Shown piece after piece: positions 18,254-25,829 of a stretch of 64,000 nt of DNA; the stretch's first letter is position 1; each line of letters opens with the position of its first letter. Source of the DNA: an uncultured SAR86 cluster bacterium (GTDB taxonomy: Bacteria; Pseudomonadota; Gammaproteobacteria; Magnimaribacterales; D2472); the NCBI GenBank assembly GCA_902624425.1, contig CACNXK010000005.1, forward strand, positions 1-64,000, read 5' to 3'. The translations under genes and the position numbers were made by a program. The notes below the pieces were generated by a model, which made no database searches, was not told where the DNA came from, and saw only the letters and a program-made list of their open reading frames with translations.

Positions 18254-19461
18254 TGGTTACAAAGGTTTTAAATTGGATTAATTACAGATTACCAATTGTT
18301 AACACATTTGAAAGGCATCTTTCGAAGCATCCCGTACCAAAGAAAGTTAATTTCTGGTACTTATTTGGTGCTTTGGCCTCAATAGTCTTAATACTTCAAA
18401 TTGTGACTGGAATATGGTTAATGATGCCTTATTCCAACACTGAAGAAGGTGCATTCGCTTCAATTGAGTACATTATGAGAGATGTTGATTACGGTTGGAT
18501 TATTCGATATATGCATACTACGGGTGCATCTATGTTTTTTGCAATAGTTTATCTCCACATGTTCCGAGGCCTTCTTTATGGGTCTTATAAAAAACCAAAA
18601 GAGCTTGTTTGGATCTTTGGTATGACTATATACCTGGTGATGATGGCTGAAGGTTTTTTAGGATATGTTCTTCCTTATGGGCAAATGTCATATTGGGGAG
18701 CTCAAGTTATTATTTCCCTATTTGGTGCTATACCTTACATAGGTGAATCATTAGAAGTTTGGGTAAGAGGCGATTACTATATTTCTGGAATAACAATTTC
18801 AAGATTTTTTGCTCTTCATGTTGTTGCACTCCCACTTATTTTGATTGCTCTTGTTTTTCTTCATTTGGTTGCACTTCATGAGGTAGGAGCTGGAAATCCT
18901 GAAGGTGTCGATATTGAAGAGTTTATTGATGAGGATGGAGTTCCTCTGGATAGTGTTCCATTCTTTCCATATAAAGTTCTAAGCGCAATGCCGGCTATTG
19001 GAGTTTTTGGTCTGGTTTTCTGTATTATTATGTTTTTCTTTCCTGAAGGTGGCGGATATTTCTTAGAATTAGCTAATTTTGAGGAAGCAAATCCACTAGT
19101 AACACCAGAGCATATAGCGCCTGTTTGGTACTATGCACCTTATTACACAATGCTTAGAGCTATACCCGATCCTTTGGGAGGCCTAATAGTTATGGCTGCA
19201 GCAGTTGCAATTTTATTTGTTGTTCCGTGGCTCGATAGAAGCAATGTAGCTTCAATTAGGTATAAAGGTATTTTAAGTAAAATAGCTATAGTATTATTTG
19301 TCGTGAGTTTCATAACTCTTGGATATTTAGGTACTGTGACAGTCACTGAAACTGGAAAAATAATGTCAGTGATATGTACTGTAATGTATTTTTCCTTTTT
19401 CCTTTTGATGCCCATTTATACAAGTATTGAAAAAACCTATGAGGTACCAGAAAGATTGTGA
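18253..19461 (+). CDS. petB: Cytochrome b subunit of bc1 complex
   Basis: Central membrane subunit of complex III, 402 aa, about eight membrane helices. Haem-ligand histidine pairs are visible in helices B and D (IRYMHTTGASMFF with FAIVYLHMFRG; FFALHVVALP with LIALVFLHLVAL). The Qo-site PEWY-type motif appears as PVWYYAPYYTMLRAIPD near residue 290, so Glu is replaced by Val in that four-residue motif; proteobacterial variants here are known. Overlaps petA by one base and petC by 4 bp. Confidence 0.97.
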   Translation: MVTKVLNWINYRLPIVNTFERHLSKHPVPKKVNFWYLFGALASIVLILQIVTGIWLMMPYSNTEEGAFASIEYIMRDVDYGWIIRYMHTTGASMFFAIVYLHMFRGLLYGSYKKPKELVWIFGMTIYLVMMAEGFLGYVLPYGQMSYWGAQVIISLFGAIPYIGESLEVWVRGDYYISGITISRFFALHVVALPLILIALVFLHLVALHEVGAGNPEGVDIEEFIDEDGVPLDSVPFFPYKVLSAMPAIGVFGLVFCIIMFFFPEGGGYFLELANFEEANPLVTPEHIAPVWYYAPYYTMLRAIPDPLGGLIVMAAAVAILFVVPWLDRSNVASIRYKGILSKIAIVLFVVSFITLGYLGTVTVTETGKIMSVICTVMYFSFFLLMPIYTSIEKTYEVPERL

Positions 19462-20249
19462 TTAAGACATTTCTTGTAATTAGTTTTGTATCTTTATTCT
19501 TCTCACCCTCTTTGAATTCAGCTGAGGGAGGACCTTGCAAAGACTACGGCCCTTGTGACCAATTTAAACCGGATCTAAACAATATGGCCTCTTTACAAAG
19601 AGGCGTTGGGACTTTTATGAAGTATTGCTATAGCTGTCATTCATTGAAATATTCTAGATGGGGCAGAGTTGCAAATGATCTTCAGATACCGGAGGATATT
19701 TTCTTTGAATACCTAGTTCCAGACAAGGATGCTGGCCCATATGATTTAATGGTCGCACCAATACATGAATTAGCAATTGATAATGCTCCTCCTGACCTAA
19801 CATTGGTAGCAAGGAAAAGAACTTCAAGCTGGGTATATACCTACTTAAGAGCTTTTTATGATGATACTTCTACAGCTTATGGATCTAATAATTTAGTTTA
19901 TCCTGGAGTAAATATGCCTAATATTTTGGCTCAAATTCAAGGTAGCCAAAAGCTTGGGTGTAAAGATGTGCCTGTATTGGCAAAAAATGGCGGCGAAAAA
20001 AGAGATGAATTTGGAAAAACTATTACCAAAGAAAAATGTGGTTATCTTAAGCATCAAGATGGCTCAGGTCTTCTAAATGTTGAAGAGTTTGACGAATTTA
20101 TATATGATCTCACAAATTTTTTGACTTATGTAGGTGAGCCAAGCAGGGCAGAAAGAGAAAGGATGGGAGTGTATGCGATAATATTCTTTATTATATTTAC
20201 ATTTCTTTCTGCGCTTCTCTACAGAGAATATCAAAAAGACTATCACTAG
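19458..20249 (+). CDS. petC: Cytochrome c1 subunit of bc1 complex
   Basis: Haem-bearing subunit that hands electrons from the Rieske protein to soluble cytochrome c. 263 aa, GTG start overlapping petB. N-terminal signal peptide, haem c motif Cys57-Tyr-Ser-Cys60-His61, distal-side segment NAPPDLTLVARKR, axial-Met region VNMPNILAQ and a C-terminal membrane anchor (about residues 235-253). Complete petABC operon, implying aerobic respiration through cytochrome c. Confidence 0.97.
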   Translation: MIKTFLVISFVSLFFSPSLNSAEGGPCKDYGPCDQFKPDLNNMASLQRGVGTFMKYCYSCHSLKYSRWGRVANDLQIPEDIFFEYLVPDKDAGPYDLMVAPIHELAIDNAPPDLTLVARKRTSSWVYTYLRAFYDDTSTAYGSNNLVYPGVNMPNILAQIQGSQKLGCKDVPVLAKNGGEKRDEFGKTITKEKCGYLKHQDGSGLLNVEEFDEFIYDLTNFLTYVGEPSRAERERMGVYAIIFFIIFTFLSALLYREYQKDYH

Positions 20250-20261
20250 GAGAATTTCAAT

Positions 20262-20873
20262 ATGATTTTATATTCAGAAAGAGACAATCATTATAGTCAC
20301 AGAGTAAGAATAGTTTTGGCCGAGAAAGACATTGCTTGTGAAATTAGAGAATTTGATATTGAAGAGGCACCTGATGACATATTGTCCGTCAGTCCTTATC
20401 ACAAACTACCAATTCTTATTGATAGAGACTTAGCTTTATATGACACATCTGTGATGATGGAATATCTTGACGAAAGATTTCCACACCCTCCATTACTACC
20501 TGTTTATCCAGTAGCAAGAGCAAATTGTAGAGAGCTCATGTTGAGGATAGATAGAGAGTGGTGCCCATTAGTCGATTCGATTATTTCTGGAAAACTAAGA
20601 AAAGCAAATGAGAAAAAGGCTAAAGAAGAGCTTATACAAGAACTTGCAACCATATCACCTATATTCAAGGAATTTCCATTTTTTATGAACGAGGATTTCA
20701 CTTTGGTAGATTGCTATCTTGCACCAATTATGTGGAGACTAACTTCAATGGGTATAAATCTTCCATATAATAAACAACTTAAACCTTTATTAGATTATCA
20801 AAATAAGATTTTTGAGAGACCTGGTTTTATTGACAGCCTAACAACAATTGAAAAGGATCTTAGAGCAGATTAA
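20262..20873 (+). CDS. sspA: Stringent starvation protein A
   Basis: GST-fold RNA-polymerase-associated protein, 203 aa. Thioredoxin-like N-terminus MILYSERDNHYSHRVRIVLAE and the substrate-region YHKLPILIDRDLALYDTSVMMEYLDERFPHPPL (residues about 45-77) match SspA; the PHP within FPHPPL is the SspA surface-pocket motif needed for polymerase contact. AGGAG ribosome-binding site at 20248-20252. Follows petABC as in Pseudomonas. The normal partner sspB is missing: the next gene is convergent and overlaps the last 14 bp. Confidence 0.94.
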   Translation: MILYSERDNHYSHRVRIVLAEKDIACEIREFDIEEAPDDILSVSPYHKLPILIDRDLALYDTSVMMEYLDERFPHPPLLPVYPVARANCRELMLRIDREWCPLVDSIISGKLRKANEKKAKEELIQELATISPIFKEFPFFMNEDFTLVDCYLAPIMWRLTSMGINLPYNKQLKPLLDYQNKIFERPGFIDSLTTIEKDLRAD

Positions 20874-21825
20874 ATCTTCCAAGATTATCAATTTTTACCA
20901 ATTGCATACTCATATCAGAGCAAGTATTTTGTGAATATCGAATATTTGCAAACTTACCTTCTATTATCTGAGAATTACCATTATTTTTTTGAATTGCAGA
21001 AATAATAATTAGATCTTGCAAAAACGATAGTTTTGATAATTCATCTAGATTGGTTGAATCATTTCTTATAAAAGAATTGGGAACTGTCAGAATGACATCA
21101 GAAAAGTCTAGCAGTTTCTTTCTATCCTCAATTTTAGTCACCGATTGAGAAGATGCATAGATTTCTTTATCAAGAATATAGTTAAACTTAAGTGAAGGAA
21201 CAAAATTCTTTGATTGATCATATTCAGCAATGATATAAATTCTCTCGAAATCTTTTCTTGGTCGAGGTACAAAGTTCAGATCTTCTTCCTGGATTAATCT
21301 ACTGATTAAATTAGATCTACTATAACTGCCTGATAACTCAAATACTTCTTTAACAAGATCATCATAATTGCTATCAAGCTTAAAAATCCTAACACCAGGA
21401 TAGTTCTTTTGAATGACTTCTGCTTGATAACTAAAATTTTCATTATAGAAAACAAAAACGCCTTCATTTCTTTGGAGTTCAAATAAATATTTCTTTGTAA
21501 TCTCCTCTAAATAAGTATTTGCTGTTTTACAAAAGTATTCAAATTTCTGATCAAGAAAATTGTTGGATATAAAGAGGGTTTCATTATCTATTTTATCAAC
21601 AAAACTAATTTTTATTCTTGAATCAAGGGAAACAATTGATTTAATGACAAGTTTTTTAACATTCTCATTAGCATTAATTTTTATTTCAACATTACCAATA
21701 TCACTAAGCAAATCATTAAGCTGATCTTCTTCTGATACATCAACTAATTGCGTTGAAGAGCAGCTAAGAAAAAATAAGCAAATACAGCTTATAATTAATA
21801 AATTGTTGAGATTTTTAGGTTTCAC
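20860..21825 (-). CDS. lpoA: LpoA-like lipoprotein (penicillin-binding protein activator), short form
   Basis: Outer-membrane lipoprotein with lipobox FFLSC (Cys22), 321 aa. Downstream of a short N-terminal region it shows a periplasmic-binding-protein-like fold pattern with YSRSNLISRLIQEEDLNFVPRP and DVILTVPNSFIRNDST, resembling the C-terminal domain of LpoA, the activator of PBP1A. Its place divergent to rsmI is the conserved lpoA site. E. coli LpoA has 678 aa; most of the N-terminal TPR domain is absent here. GTG start lies 2 bp from the divergent rsmI ATG. Identification rests largely on context plus domain shape. Confidence 0.75.
   Translation of the reverse strand: MKPKNLNNLLIISCICLFFLSCSSTQLVDVSEEDQLNDLLSDIGNVEIKINANENVKKLVIKSIVSLDSRIKISFVDKIDNETLFISNNFLDQKFEYFCKTANTYLEEITKKYLFELQRNEGVFVFYNENFSYQAEVIQKNYPGVRIFKLDSNYDDLVKEVFELSGSYSRSNLISRLIQEEDLNFVPRPRKDFERIYIIAEYDQSKNFVPSLKFNYILDKEIYASSQSVTKIEDRKKLLDFSDVILTVPNSFIRNDSTNLDELSKLSFLQDLIIISAIQKNNGNSQIIEGKFANIRYSQNTCSDMSMQLVKIDNLGRFNLL
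21790..21795 (+). promoter_or_regulatory. Candidate -10 box for rsmI inside lpoA
   Basis: A perfect TATAAT on the plus strand within the first codons of the divergent lpoA, placing a start near 21802 and a 26-nt leader before the rsmI ATG. No clear -35 at normal spacing. Confidence 0.35.
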
Positions 21826-21827
21826 TT

Positions 21828-22643
21828 ATGATTTATTTAGTTTGCACTCCAATAGGTAATTTAAATGATATTTCTCTAAGGTCAATAGAAATACTTAATA
21901 GCAGCGATCTCATATATGCTGAAGACACTAGAAGAGCAAAAAAAATTTTTGATAAGTTTAAAATTAAGAAGAAAAGCTTCTCTTTCAATGATCATAATGA
22001 GGGAGTTAAAACAAAACATATTATCCAGGAGGCAAAAGCAGGAAAAACAATATCTGTGATCTCGGATGCTGGCGCTCCACTCATATCTGATCCCGGACAC
22101 TTGCTAGTTTCTGAGTGCATTAGAGAAAATATTGAATTTTCTGTTATTCCAGGCCCATCTTCAGTTATAAATTCATTATTATTGTCAGGACTTAGGACAG
22201 ATAAGTTTATGTTTTTTGGATTTATTCCAAGGAAAGATTCTGAAAGAAAAAAACTTTTCAAGAAAAATTTAAGAAATGATTCAACAATGGTTTTTTTTGA
22301 GTCTCCTAAAAGACTAATCAAAACATTATCAGTAATGAAAGAGACTTTTTTACCATCTAGACAAGTTGTCATTTGTAGAGAAATGACAAAATTACATGAA
22401 GAAGTAATCAGGGGCTCAATTGCAGAAATTCTTAAAAAAGTTTCTACTCTGGGCATTAAGGGGGAGGTGTGTCTATTAGTTGAGGGAGAAAAAGATATTG
22501 ATAATTCTCAAGTAAATTTAAATGAAGACATAAAAAAAGTAGTATTGCAAAAGTTGTCACCTAGTGAAGCAGCAAAGCTTTTGAGTTTAATTACTAAACA
22601 AAATAAAAGAGAACTTTATAAGTGGCTTACTGAAAAAAGTTGA
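21828..22643 (+). CDS. rsmI: 16S rRNA (cytidine-1402 2'-O) methyltransferase RsmI
   Basis: SAM-dependent enzyme that 2'-O-methylates C1402 in the decoding centre of 16S rRNA. 271 aa, tetrapyrrole-methylase fold. Family signatures: LVCTPIGNLNDISLRSIEI at the start, AEDTRRAKKIF, SDAGAPLISDPG, and IPGPSSVINSLLLSGL. Full-length with a C-terminal helical domain ending KRELYKWL. Located between lpoA and rnpB-mraZ as in other gammaproteobacteria. Confidence 0.97.
   Translation: MIYLVCTPIGNLNDISLRSIEILNSSDLIYAEDTRRAKKIFDKFKIKKKSFSFNDHNEGVKTKHIIQEAKAGKTISVISDAGAPLISDPGHLLVSECIRENIEFSVIPGPSSVINSLLLSGLRTDKFMFFGFIPRKDSERKKLFKKNLRNDSTMVFFESPKRLIKTLSVMKETFLPSRQVVICREMTKLHEEVIRGSIAEILKKVSTLGIKGEVCLLVEGEKDIDNSQVNLNEDIKKVVLQKLSPSEAAKLLSLITKQNKRELYKWLTEKS
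21858..21885 (-). promoter_or_regulatory. Candidate lpoA promoter inside rsmI
   Basis: On the minus strand TTGACC (21880-21885) and TAAATT (21858-21863) are separated by 16 bp, inside the first 60 bases of rsmI. A transcript would start near 21851, about 25 nt before the lpoA GTG. Such a location is forced because only 2 bp separate the two start codons. Confidence 0.35.
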
Positions 22644-22667
22644 AGAAAAGTTTTTTTTACATAAAAT
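22640..22667 (+). promoter_or_regulatory. Predicted rnpB promoter
   Basis: TTGAAG at 22640-22645 and TAAAAT at 22662-22667 with a 16-bp spacer. The expected start, 7 bp after the -10 box, coincides with the predicted 5' end of RNase P RNA at 22674. The -35 overlaps the rsmI stop codon. Confidence 0.6.
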
Positions 22668-22673
22668 GTAATC

Positions 22674-22994
22674 GAGTTGGTCGGATGATCGCTGGAAATC
22701 CAGAGGAAAGTCCGGACTTCGTGAGCAAAGCGCCAGGTAACTCCTGGGAGACGTGAGTCTACGGAAAGTGCAGCAGAAAATATACCGCCTTAGGGTAAGG
22801 GTGAAAAGGTAGGGTAAGAGCTTACCGCATAAATGGTAACATTTATGGCATTGCAAACCCCGCTTGAAGCAAGACCAAATAGAAGCTCAATAGGAATGCT
22901 CATCCTGAGCTTGGGTAGGTCGCTAGAGTATTATGGCAACATAATATCGAGATAGATGATCATCTTGAACAGAATCCGGCTTATAGACCAACTC
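22674..22994 (+). ncRNA. rnpB: RNase P RNA, bacterial class A
   Basis: Catalytic RNA that cuts the 5' leader from pre-tRNAs. The 5' GAGTTGGTC pairs exactly with 3' GACCAACTC (helix P1). Conserved blocks occur in order: GAGGAAAGTCCGGA near 22703, GCCAGGTAAC near 22731, TAAGGGTGAAA near 22796, AGACCAAATAG near 22872, GGGTAGG near 22914 and ACAGAATCCGGCTTAT near 22971. Length of about 320 nt is on the short side of the family. Its position between rsmI and mraZ is conserved. There is no strong hairpin terminator downstream before mraZ. Confidence 0.96.
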
Positions 22995-23007
22995 ATATCT
23001 TTATAAA

Positions 23008-23045
23008 AAAGTGTTATAAAGTGCGTTAAAAGTATTGTAAAGTGT
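23008..23045 (+). promoter_or_regulatory. MraZ operator: four AAAGTG-type repeats
   Basis: Four copies of an AAAGTGT-like box start at 23008 (AAAGTGT), 23018 (AAAGTGC), 23029 (AAAGTAT) and 23039 (AAAGTGT), spaced 10, 11 and 10 bp, just upstream of mraZ. MraZ proteins are known to bind arrays of GTG-containing repeats at about one helical turn before their own gene, so this is very likely the autoregulatory site for the dcw cluster. Confidence 0.8.
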
Positions 23046-23055
23046 GTAAATACTT

Positions 23056-23061
23056 TATAAT
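23056..23061 (+). promoter_or_regulatory. -10 box of the mraZ/dcw promoter
   Basis: Perfect TATAAT ending 5 bp before the mraZ ATG, with a weak TTGTAA 15 bp upstream that overlaps the MraZ repeats. Transcription would start at or beside the ATG, implying a leaderless mRNA, or the second ATG at 23070 is used. Confidence 0.5.
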
Positions 23062-23066
23062 ATGTA

Positions 23067-23537
23067 ATGATGTTTGGCTTTAATAACATTTCCATAGATA
23101 AAAAGAGCAGGTTTTCATTTCCTGCCAAATACAGAGATGCCTTTATTGATTCAAATGAAAGCCAGATAGTAATTACCAAAGACCCGCAATATCCAGCACT
23201 TAAAGTCTATCTAGGAACTGAATGGGTCTTAATTTCCGAAAAGTTATCTTCTTTACAAGGGCTAGATCCTGTAGTGAGAAATCTTCAATGGACAATTCTT
23301 GGTAATGCTAGTGTTTGTGACTTTGAACCCAAAGGAAGGATGCAAGTTTTAATTCCTTCTGACCTCAAAAGATATGCACAAATAGAGGATGCAAACAGAA
23401 TATGTTTGATTGGAATGGGTAATAAGTTTGAAATTTGGAATCAAGAAAATTGGGAGCAAAGACAGACTGGAGGAAGTCTTGCAACAGAGATCCTAGATAT
23501 AGTTCTTCCAGAATCAATTAAAGATATGAGCTTTTAG
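23067..23537 (+). CDS. mraZ: Transcriptional regulator MraZ
   Basis: Ring-forming SpoVT-AbrB-like DNA-binding protein that represses the dcw promoter. 156 aa with the two repeated MraZ domains: NNISIDKKSRFSFPAKYRDAF at the N-terminus and a second copy near 80-100 with VCDFEPKGRMQVLIPSDLKRYA. Start ATG at 23067 or 23070. First gene of the division/cell-wall cluster, preceded by the expected operator. Followed 10 bp later by ftsZ instead of rsmH. Confidence 0.96.
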   Translation: MMFGFNNISIDKKSRFSFPAKYRDAFIDSNESQIVITKDPQYPALKVYLGTEWVLISEKLSSLQGLDPVVRNLQWTILGNASVCDFEPKGRMQVLIPSDLKRYAQIEDANRICLIGMGNKFEIWNQENWEQRQTGGSLATEILDIVLPESIKDMSF

Positions 23538-23547
23538 GGGAGATGAA

Positions 23548-24669
23548 ATGAATTGGGAAGTTGTAAATGATATCGATCAAGCAAAAATAAAAGTTATTGG
23601 GGTGGGTGGTGCCGGAGGCAATGCAGTGATCCACATGATGAATCACAAAATCCAAGGTGTTGAATTTATATGCGCTAATACAGATTCACAAGCCTTAGAG
23701 AATGCTAAGGGCGCCACTATTTTAAAACTTGGTGGTGGAATGACTAAAGGACTTGGGGCAGGAGCAAACCCCGAAGTTGGAAGGCAAGCTGCAGAAAGAG
23801 ATCGAGAGGCTATAGAACAACTTCTTCATGGTTCAGATATGATATTTATAACTGCTGGAATGGGTGGTGGAACTGGCACTGGAGCTGCTCCCGTAATTGC
23901 ATCAATAGCAAAAGAACTAGGTGCTCTAACTGTTGCGGTGGTAACAAAGCCATTTAAATTTGAAGGTAAGCCCAGAATGAGCTCTGCTGAGAAAGGTTTA
24001 GCTGCTTTAGTTGAAGAAGTTGACAGTCTGATAACGATTCCCAATCAGAAATTAATAGATGTTCTTGGAGCAAATACACCGATTCCAGAGGCTTTTGCAC
24101 AAGCAGATGATGTTTTAAAGGGAGCTGTTCAAGGTATTTCAGATATCATTATGAAACCAGGACTCATCAATGTTGACTATGCTGATGTCAAAACAGTTAT
24201 GTCAGAAAAAGGAATAGCAATGATGGGTACTGGAAGATCAAACACAAAAGATCGTGGAAGAGATGCAGCAGAGTTAGCTGTAGGAAGTGAGCTGCTTGAA
24301 GATATAAACCTTAAGGATGCTAGAGGCGTTCTTGTAAATATTTCTGCCAAAGATCCAACGATGGGAGATTTTACTGAGGTAAGTGAAGTTGTTGAGGAGT
24401 TTACTGCCGATGATGCAACATGCATCTATGGGCTCGTAATTGACCCTTCTCTTAAAGATGAGCTCATGGTTACAATTGTAGCAACTGGAGTTAACCAAAA
24501 ATCTCCAAAGCTGGCTATCGATAACAAGCCACGAGCATCTATCAAACTTTCACCTGTTGGATTAGATAAAGATCTTACAAATAAAGAAGTTCAACAAGTT
24601 GGTACATCGTCTGCAGAGGCAATTGATTTCCTCGATGTACCAACTTTTATGAGAAAGCAAGTAGACTAA
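23548..24669 (+). CDS. ftsZ: Cell division GTPase FtsZ, in unusual second position of dcw cluster
   Basis: Tubulin homologue that builds the Z ring at mid-cell. 373 aa. GTP-binding GGGTGTG at residues 106-112 (tubulin signature), N-terminal VIGVGGAGGNAV, T7 synergy loop NVDYADVKTVM near 205, and C-terminal peptide DFLDVPTFMRKQ that binds FtsA and ZipA. The linker is short. AGGGGAGATG leader gives a good ribosome-binding site. In nearly all proteobacteria ftsZ is at the far end of the cluster after ftsA; here it lies between mraZ and rsmH, under direct control of the mraZ promoter. Confidence 0.98.
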   Translation: MNWEVVNDIDQAKIKVIGVGGAGGNAVIHMMNHKIQGVEFICANTDSQALENAKGATILKLGGGMTKGLGAGANPEVGRQAAERDREAIEQLLHGSDMIFITAGMGGGTGTGAAPVIASIAKELGALTVAVVTKPFKFEGKPRMSSAEKGLAALVEEVDSLITIPNQKLIDVLGANTPIPEAFAQADDVLKGAVQGISDIIMKPGLINVDYADVKTVMSEKGIAMMGTGRSNTKDRGRDAAELAVGSELLEDINLKDARGVLVNISAKDPTMGDFTEVSEVVEEFTADDATCIYGLVIDPSLKDELMVTIVATGVNQKSPKLAIDNKPRASIKLSPVGLDKDLTNKEVQQVGTSSAEAIDFLDVPTFMRKQVD

Positions 24670-24672
24670 AAA

Positions 24673-25569
24673 ATGCTTCATTCTCCAGTATTGCTGGAAG
24701 AATCAATTGATTATTTAATCACAAATACTTCCGGAAAATATATTGATGCAACCTTTGGGCGAGGGGGGCATTCCAAAAAGATATTAGAATCTATTTCTAA
24801 AGATGGAAGGCTGCTTGCCATTGATAAAGATTTAGAAGCTATTAGATTTGCTCAGAAAAATTTTAAAGAAAAAAATTTTTCTATTAAACATGCAGGCTTT
24901 GAGAATTTAGATATGTTATGCCCTTCTGAAGAAGCTGATGGCATCTTATTTGATTTTGGGCTTTGCTCAACTCACTACGATGACTCATCAAGAGGCTTTA
25001 GTTTTAATGAAGCTGGACCACTTGATATGCGAATTGATACTACGCAATCAAAAAAACTAGAGGATTTATTTCAAGACATAGATGCTCAGACTCTTGCAAA
25101 TATTATTTTTAAATATGGAGAAGAGAAAGAAGCAAGAAAAATTTCAGGAGCAATTATTGATTCATATAAGAGAGGAAAAATTTTAAATACTCTAGATTTA
25201 GCTGAAATCATTAAAAAAACTAAAACGCAATCACCAAAAAAAATTCATCCTGCAACCAAAACTTTTCAGGCTTTGAGGATTTTTTTAAATGATGAAATTA
25301 ATAATTTAGAAATCGGACTTAGAAAATCAAAAGATTTGATAAAAACTGGTGGAAGAGTAGTTTGCATAAGCTTTCATTCCCTTGAGGATAGATCAGTAAA
25401 ACAAACATTTGCTCCAAAGAAGATTAGTTATCCAAAAGAAATACCTCTGAACAATAGAGTTATAAAAGATTTTAAAATAGTAGCAAAAAAAATTAGGCCA
25501 AGTATTGATGAGCTTCAAAGAAATAAAAGATCTAGAAGTGCAATTATGAGAGTTTTTGAGAAAATATAG
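24673..25569 (+). CDS. rsmH: 16S rRNA (cytosine-1402 N4) methyltransferase RsmH
   Basis: SAM-dependent enzyme modifying C1402, the same base RsmI modifies at the ribose. 298 aa. HSPVLLEESIDYL at the N-terminus, motif I IDATFGRGGHSKKIL, GILFDFGLCSTHYDD, and the C-terminal CISFHSLEDRSVKQTF are typical. Starts 3 bp after ftsZ; its stop shares a base with the ftsL GTG start. Confidence 0.98.
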   Translation: MLHSPVLLEESIDYLITNTSGKYIDATFGRGGHSKKILESISKDGRLLAIDKDLEAIRFAQKNFKEKNFSIKHAGFENLDMLCPSEEADGILFDFGLCSTHYDDSSRGFSFNEAGPLDMRIDTTQSKKLEDLFQDIDAQTLANIIFKYGEEKEARKISGAIIDSYKRGKILNTLDLAEIIKKTKTQSPKKIHPATKTFQALRIFLNDEINNLEIGLRKSKDLIKTGGRVVCISFHSLEDRSVKQTFAPKKISYPKEIPLNNRVIKDFKIVAKKIRPSIDELQRNKRSRSAIMRVFEKI

Positions 25570-25829
25570 TGAAAAATTATTTCTTGCCAATAATTTTTTT
25601 TCAATTGGTAATAATTACATATTTATCTTTTATTCTTGTTGATGTCAGATGGGAAATTAGATCAAGCTTCAAGGTGCAAGAAGCGCTTGTTGCACAAAAT
25701 CAAGAATTAGAAAATCTCTATTACCAACTTTTAACAGAGGAATTCTTCCTTAACTCTCCCGCGAGGATTGAAAAAAAGGCTAAAGAGGATCTTGGGATGA
25801 TAAAAGTGAGGCCAAAGAAAGTGAAATGA
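25569..25829 (+). CDS. ftsL: Cell division protein FtsL
   Basis: Bitopic divisome protein, 86 aa, pairing with FtsB and FtsQ. N-terminal membrane helix (residues 5-24) followed by a coiled coil (VQEALVAQNQELENLYYQLL) and the conserved end with PARIEKKAKEDLGMIKVRP. GTG start overlaps the rsmH stop and its own stop overlaps ftsI by 4 bp. Weak sequence conservation is normal for FtsL; the layout and place are decisive. Confidence 0.93.
   Translation: MKNYFLPIIFFQLVIITYLSFILVDVRWEIRSSFKVQEALVAQNQELENLYYQLLTEEFFLNSPARIEKKAKEDLGMIKVRPKKVK

Noticed and set aside
21992-22456. 154-codon minus-strand frame
   Set aside because: Antisense to rsmI, which is complete and conserved.
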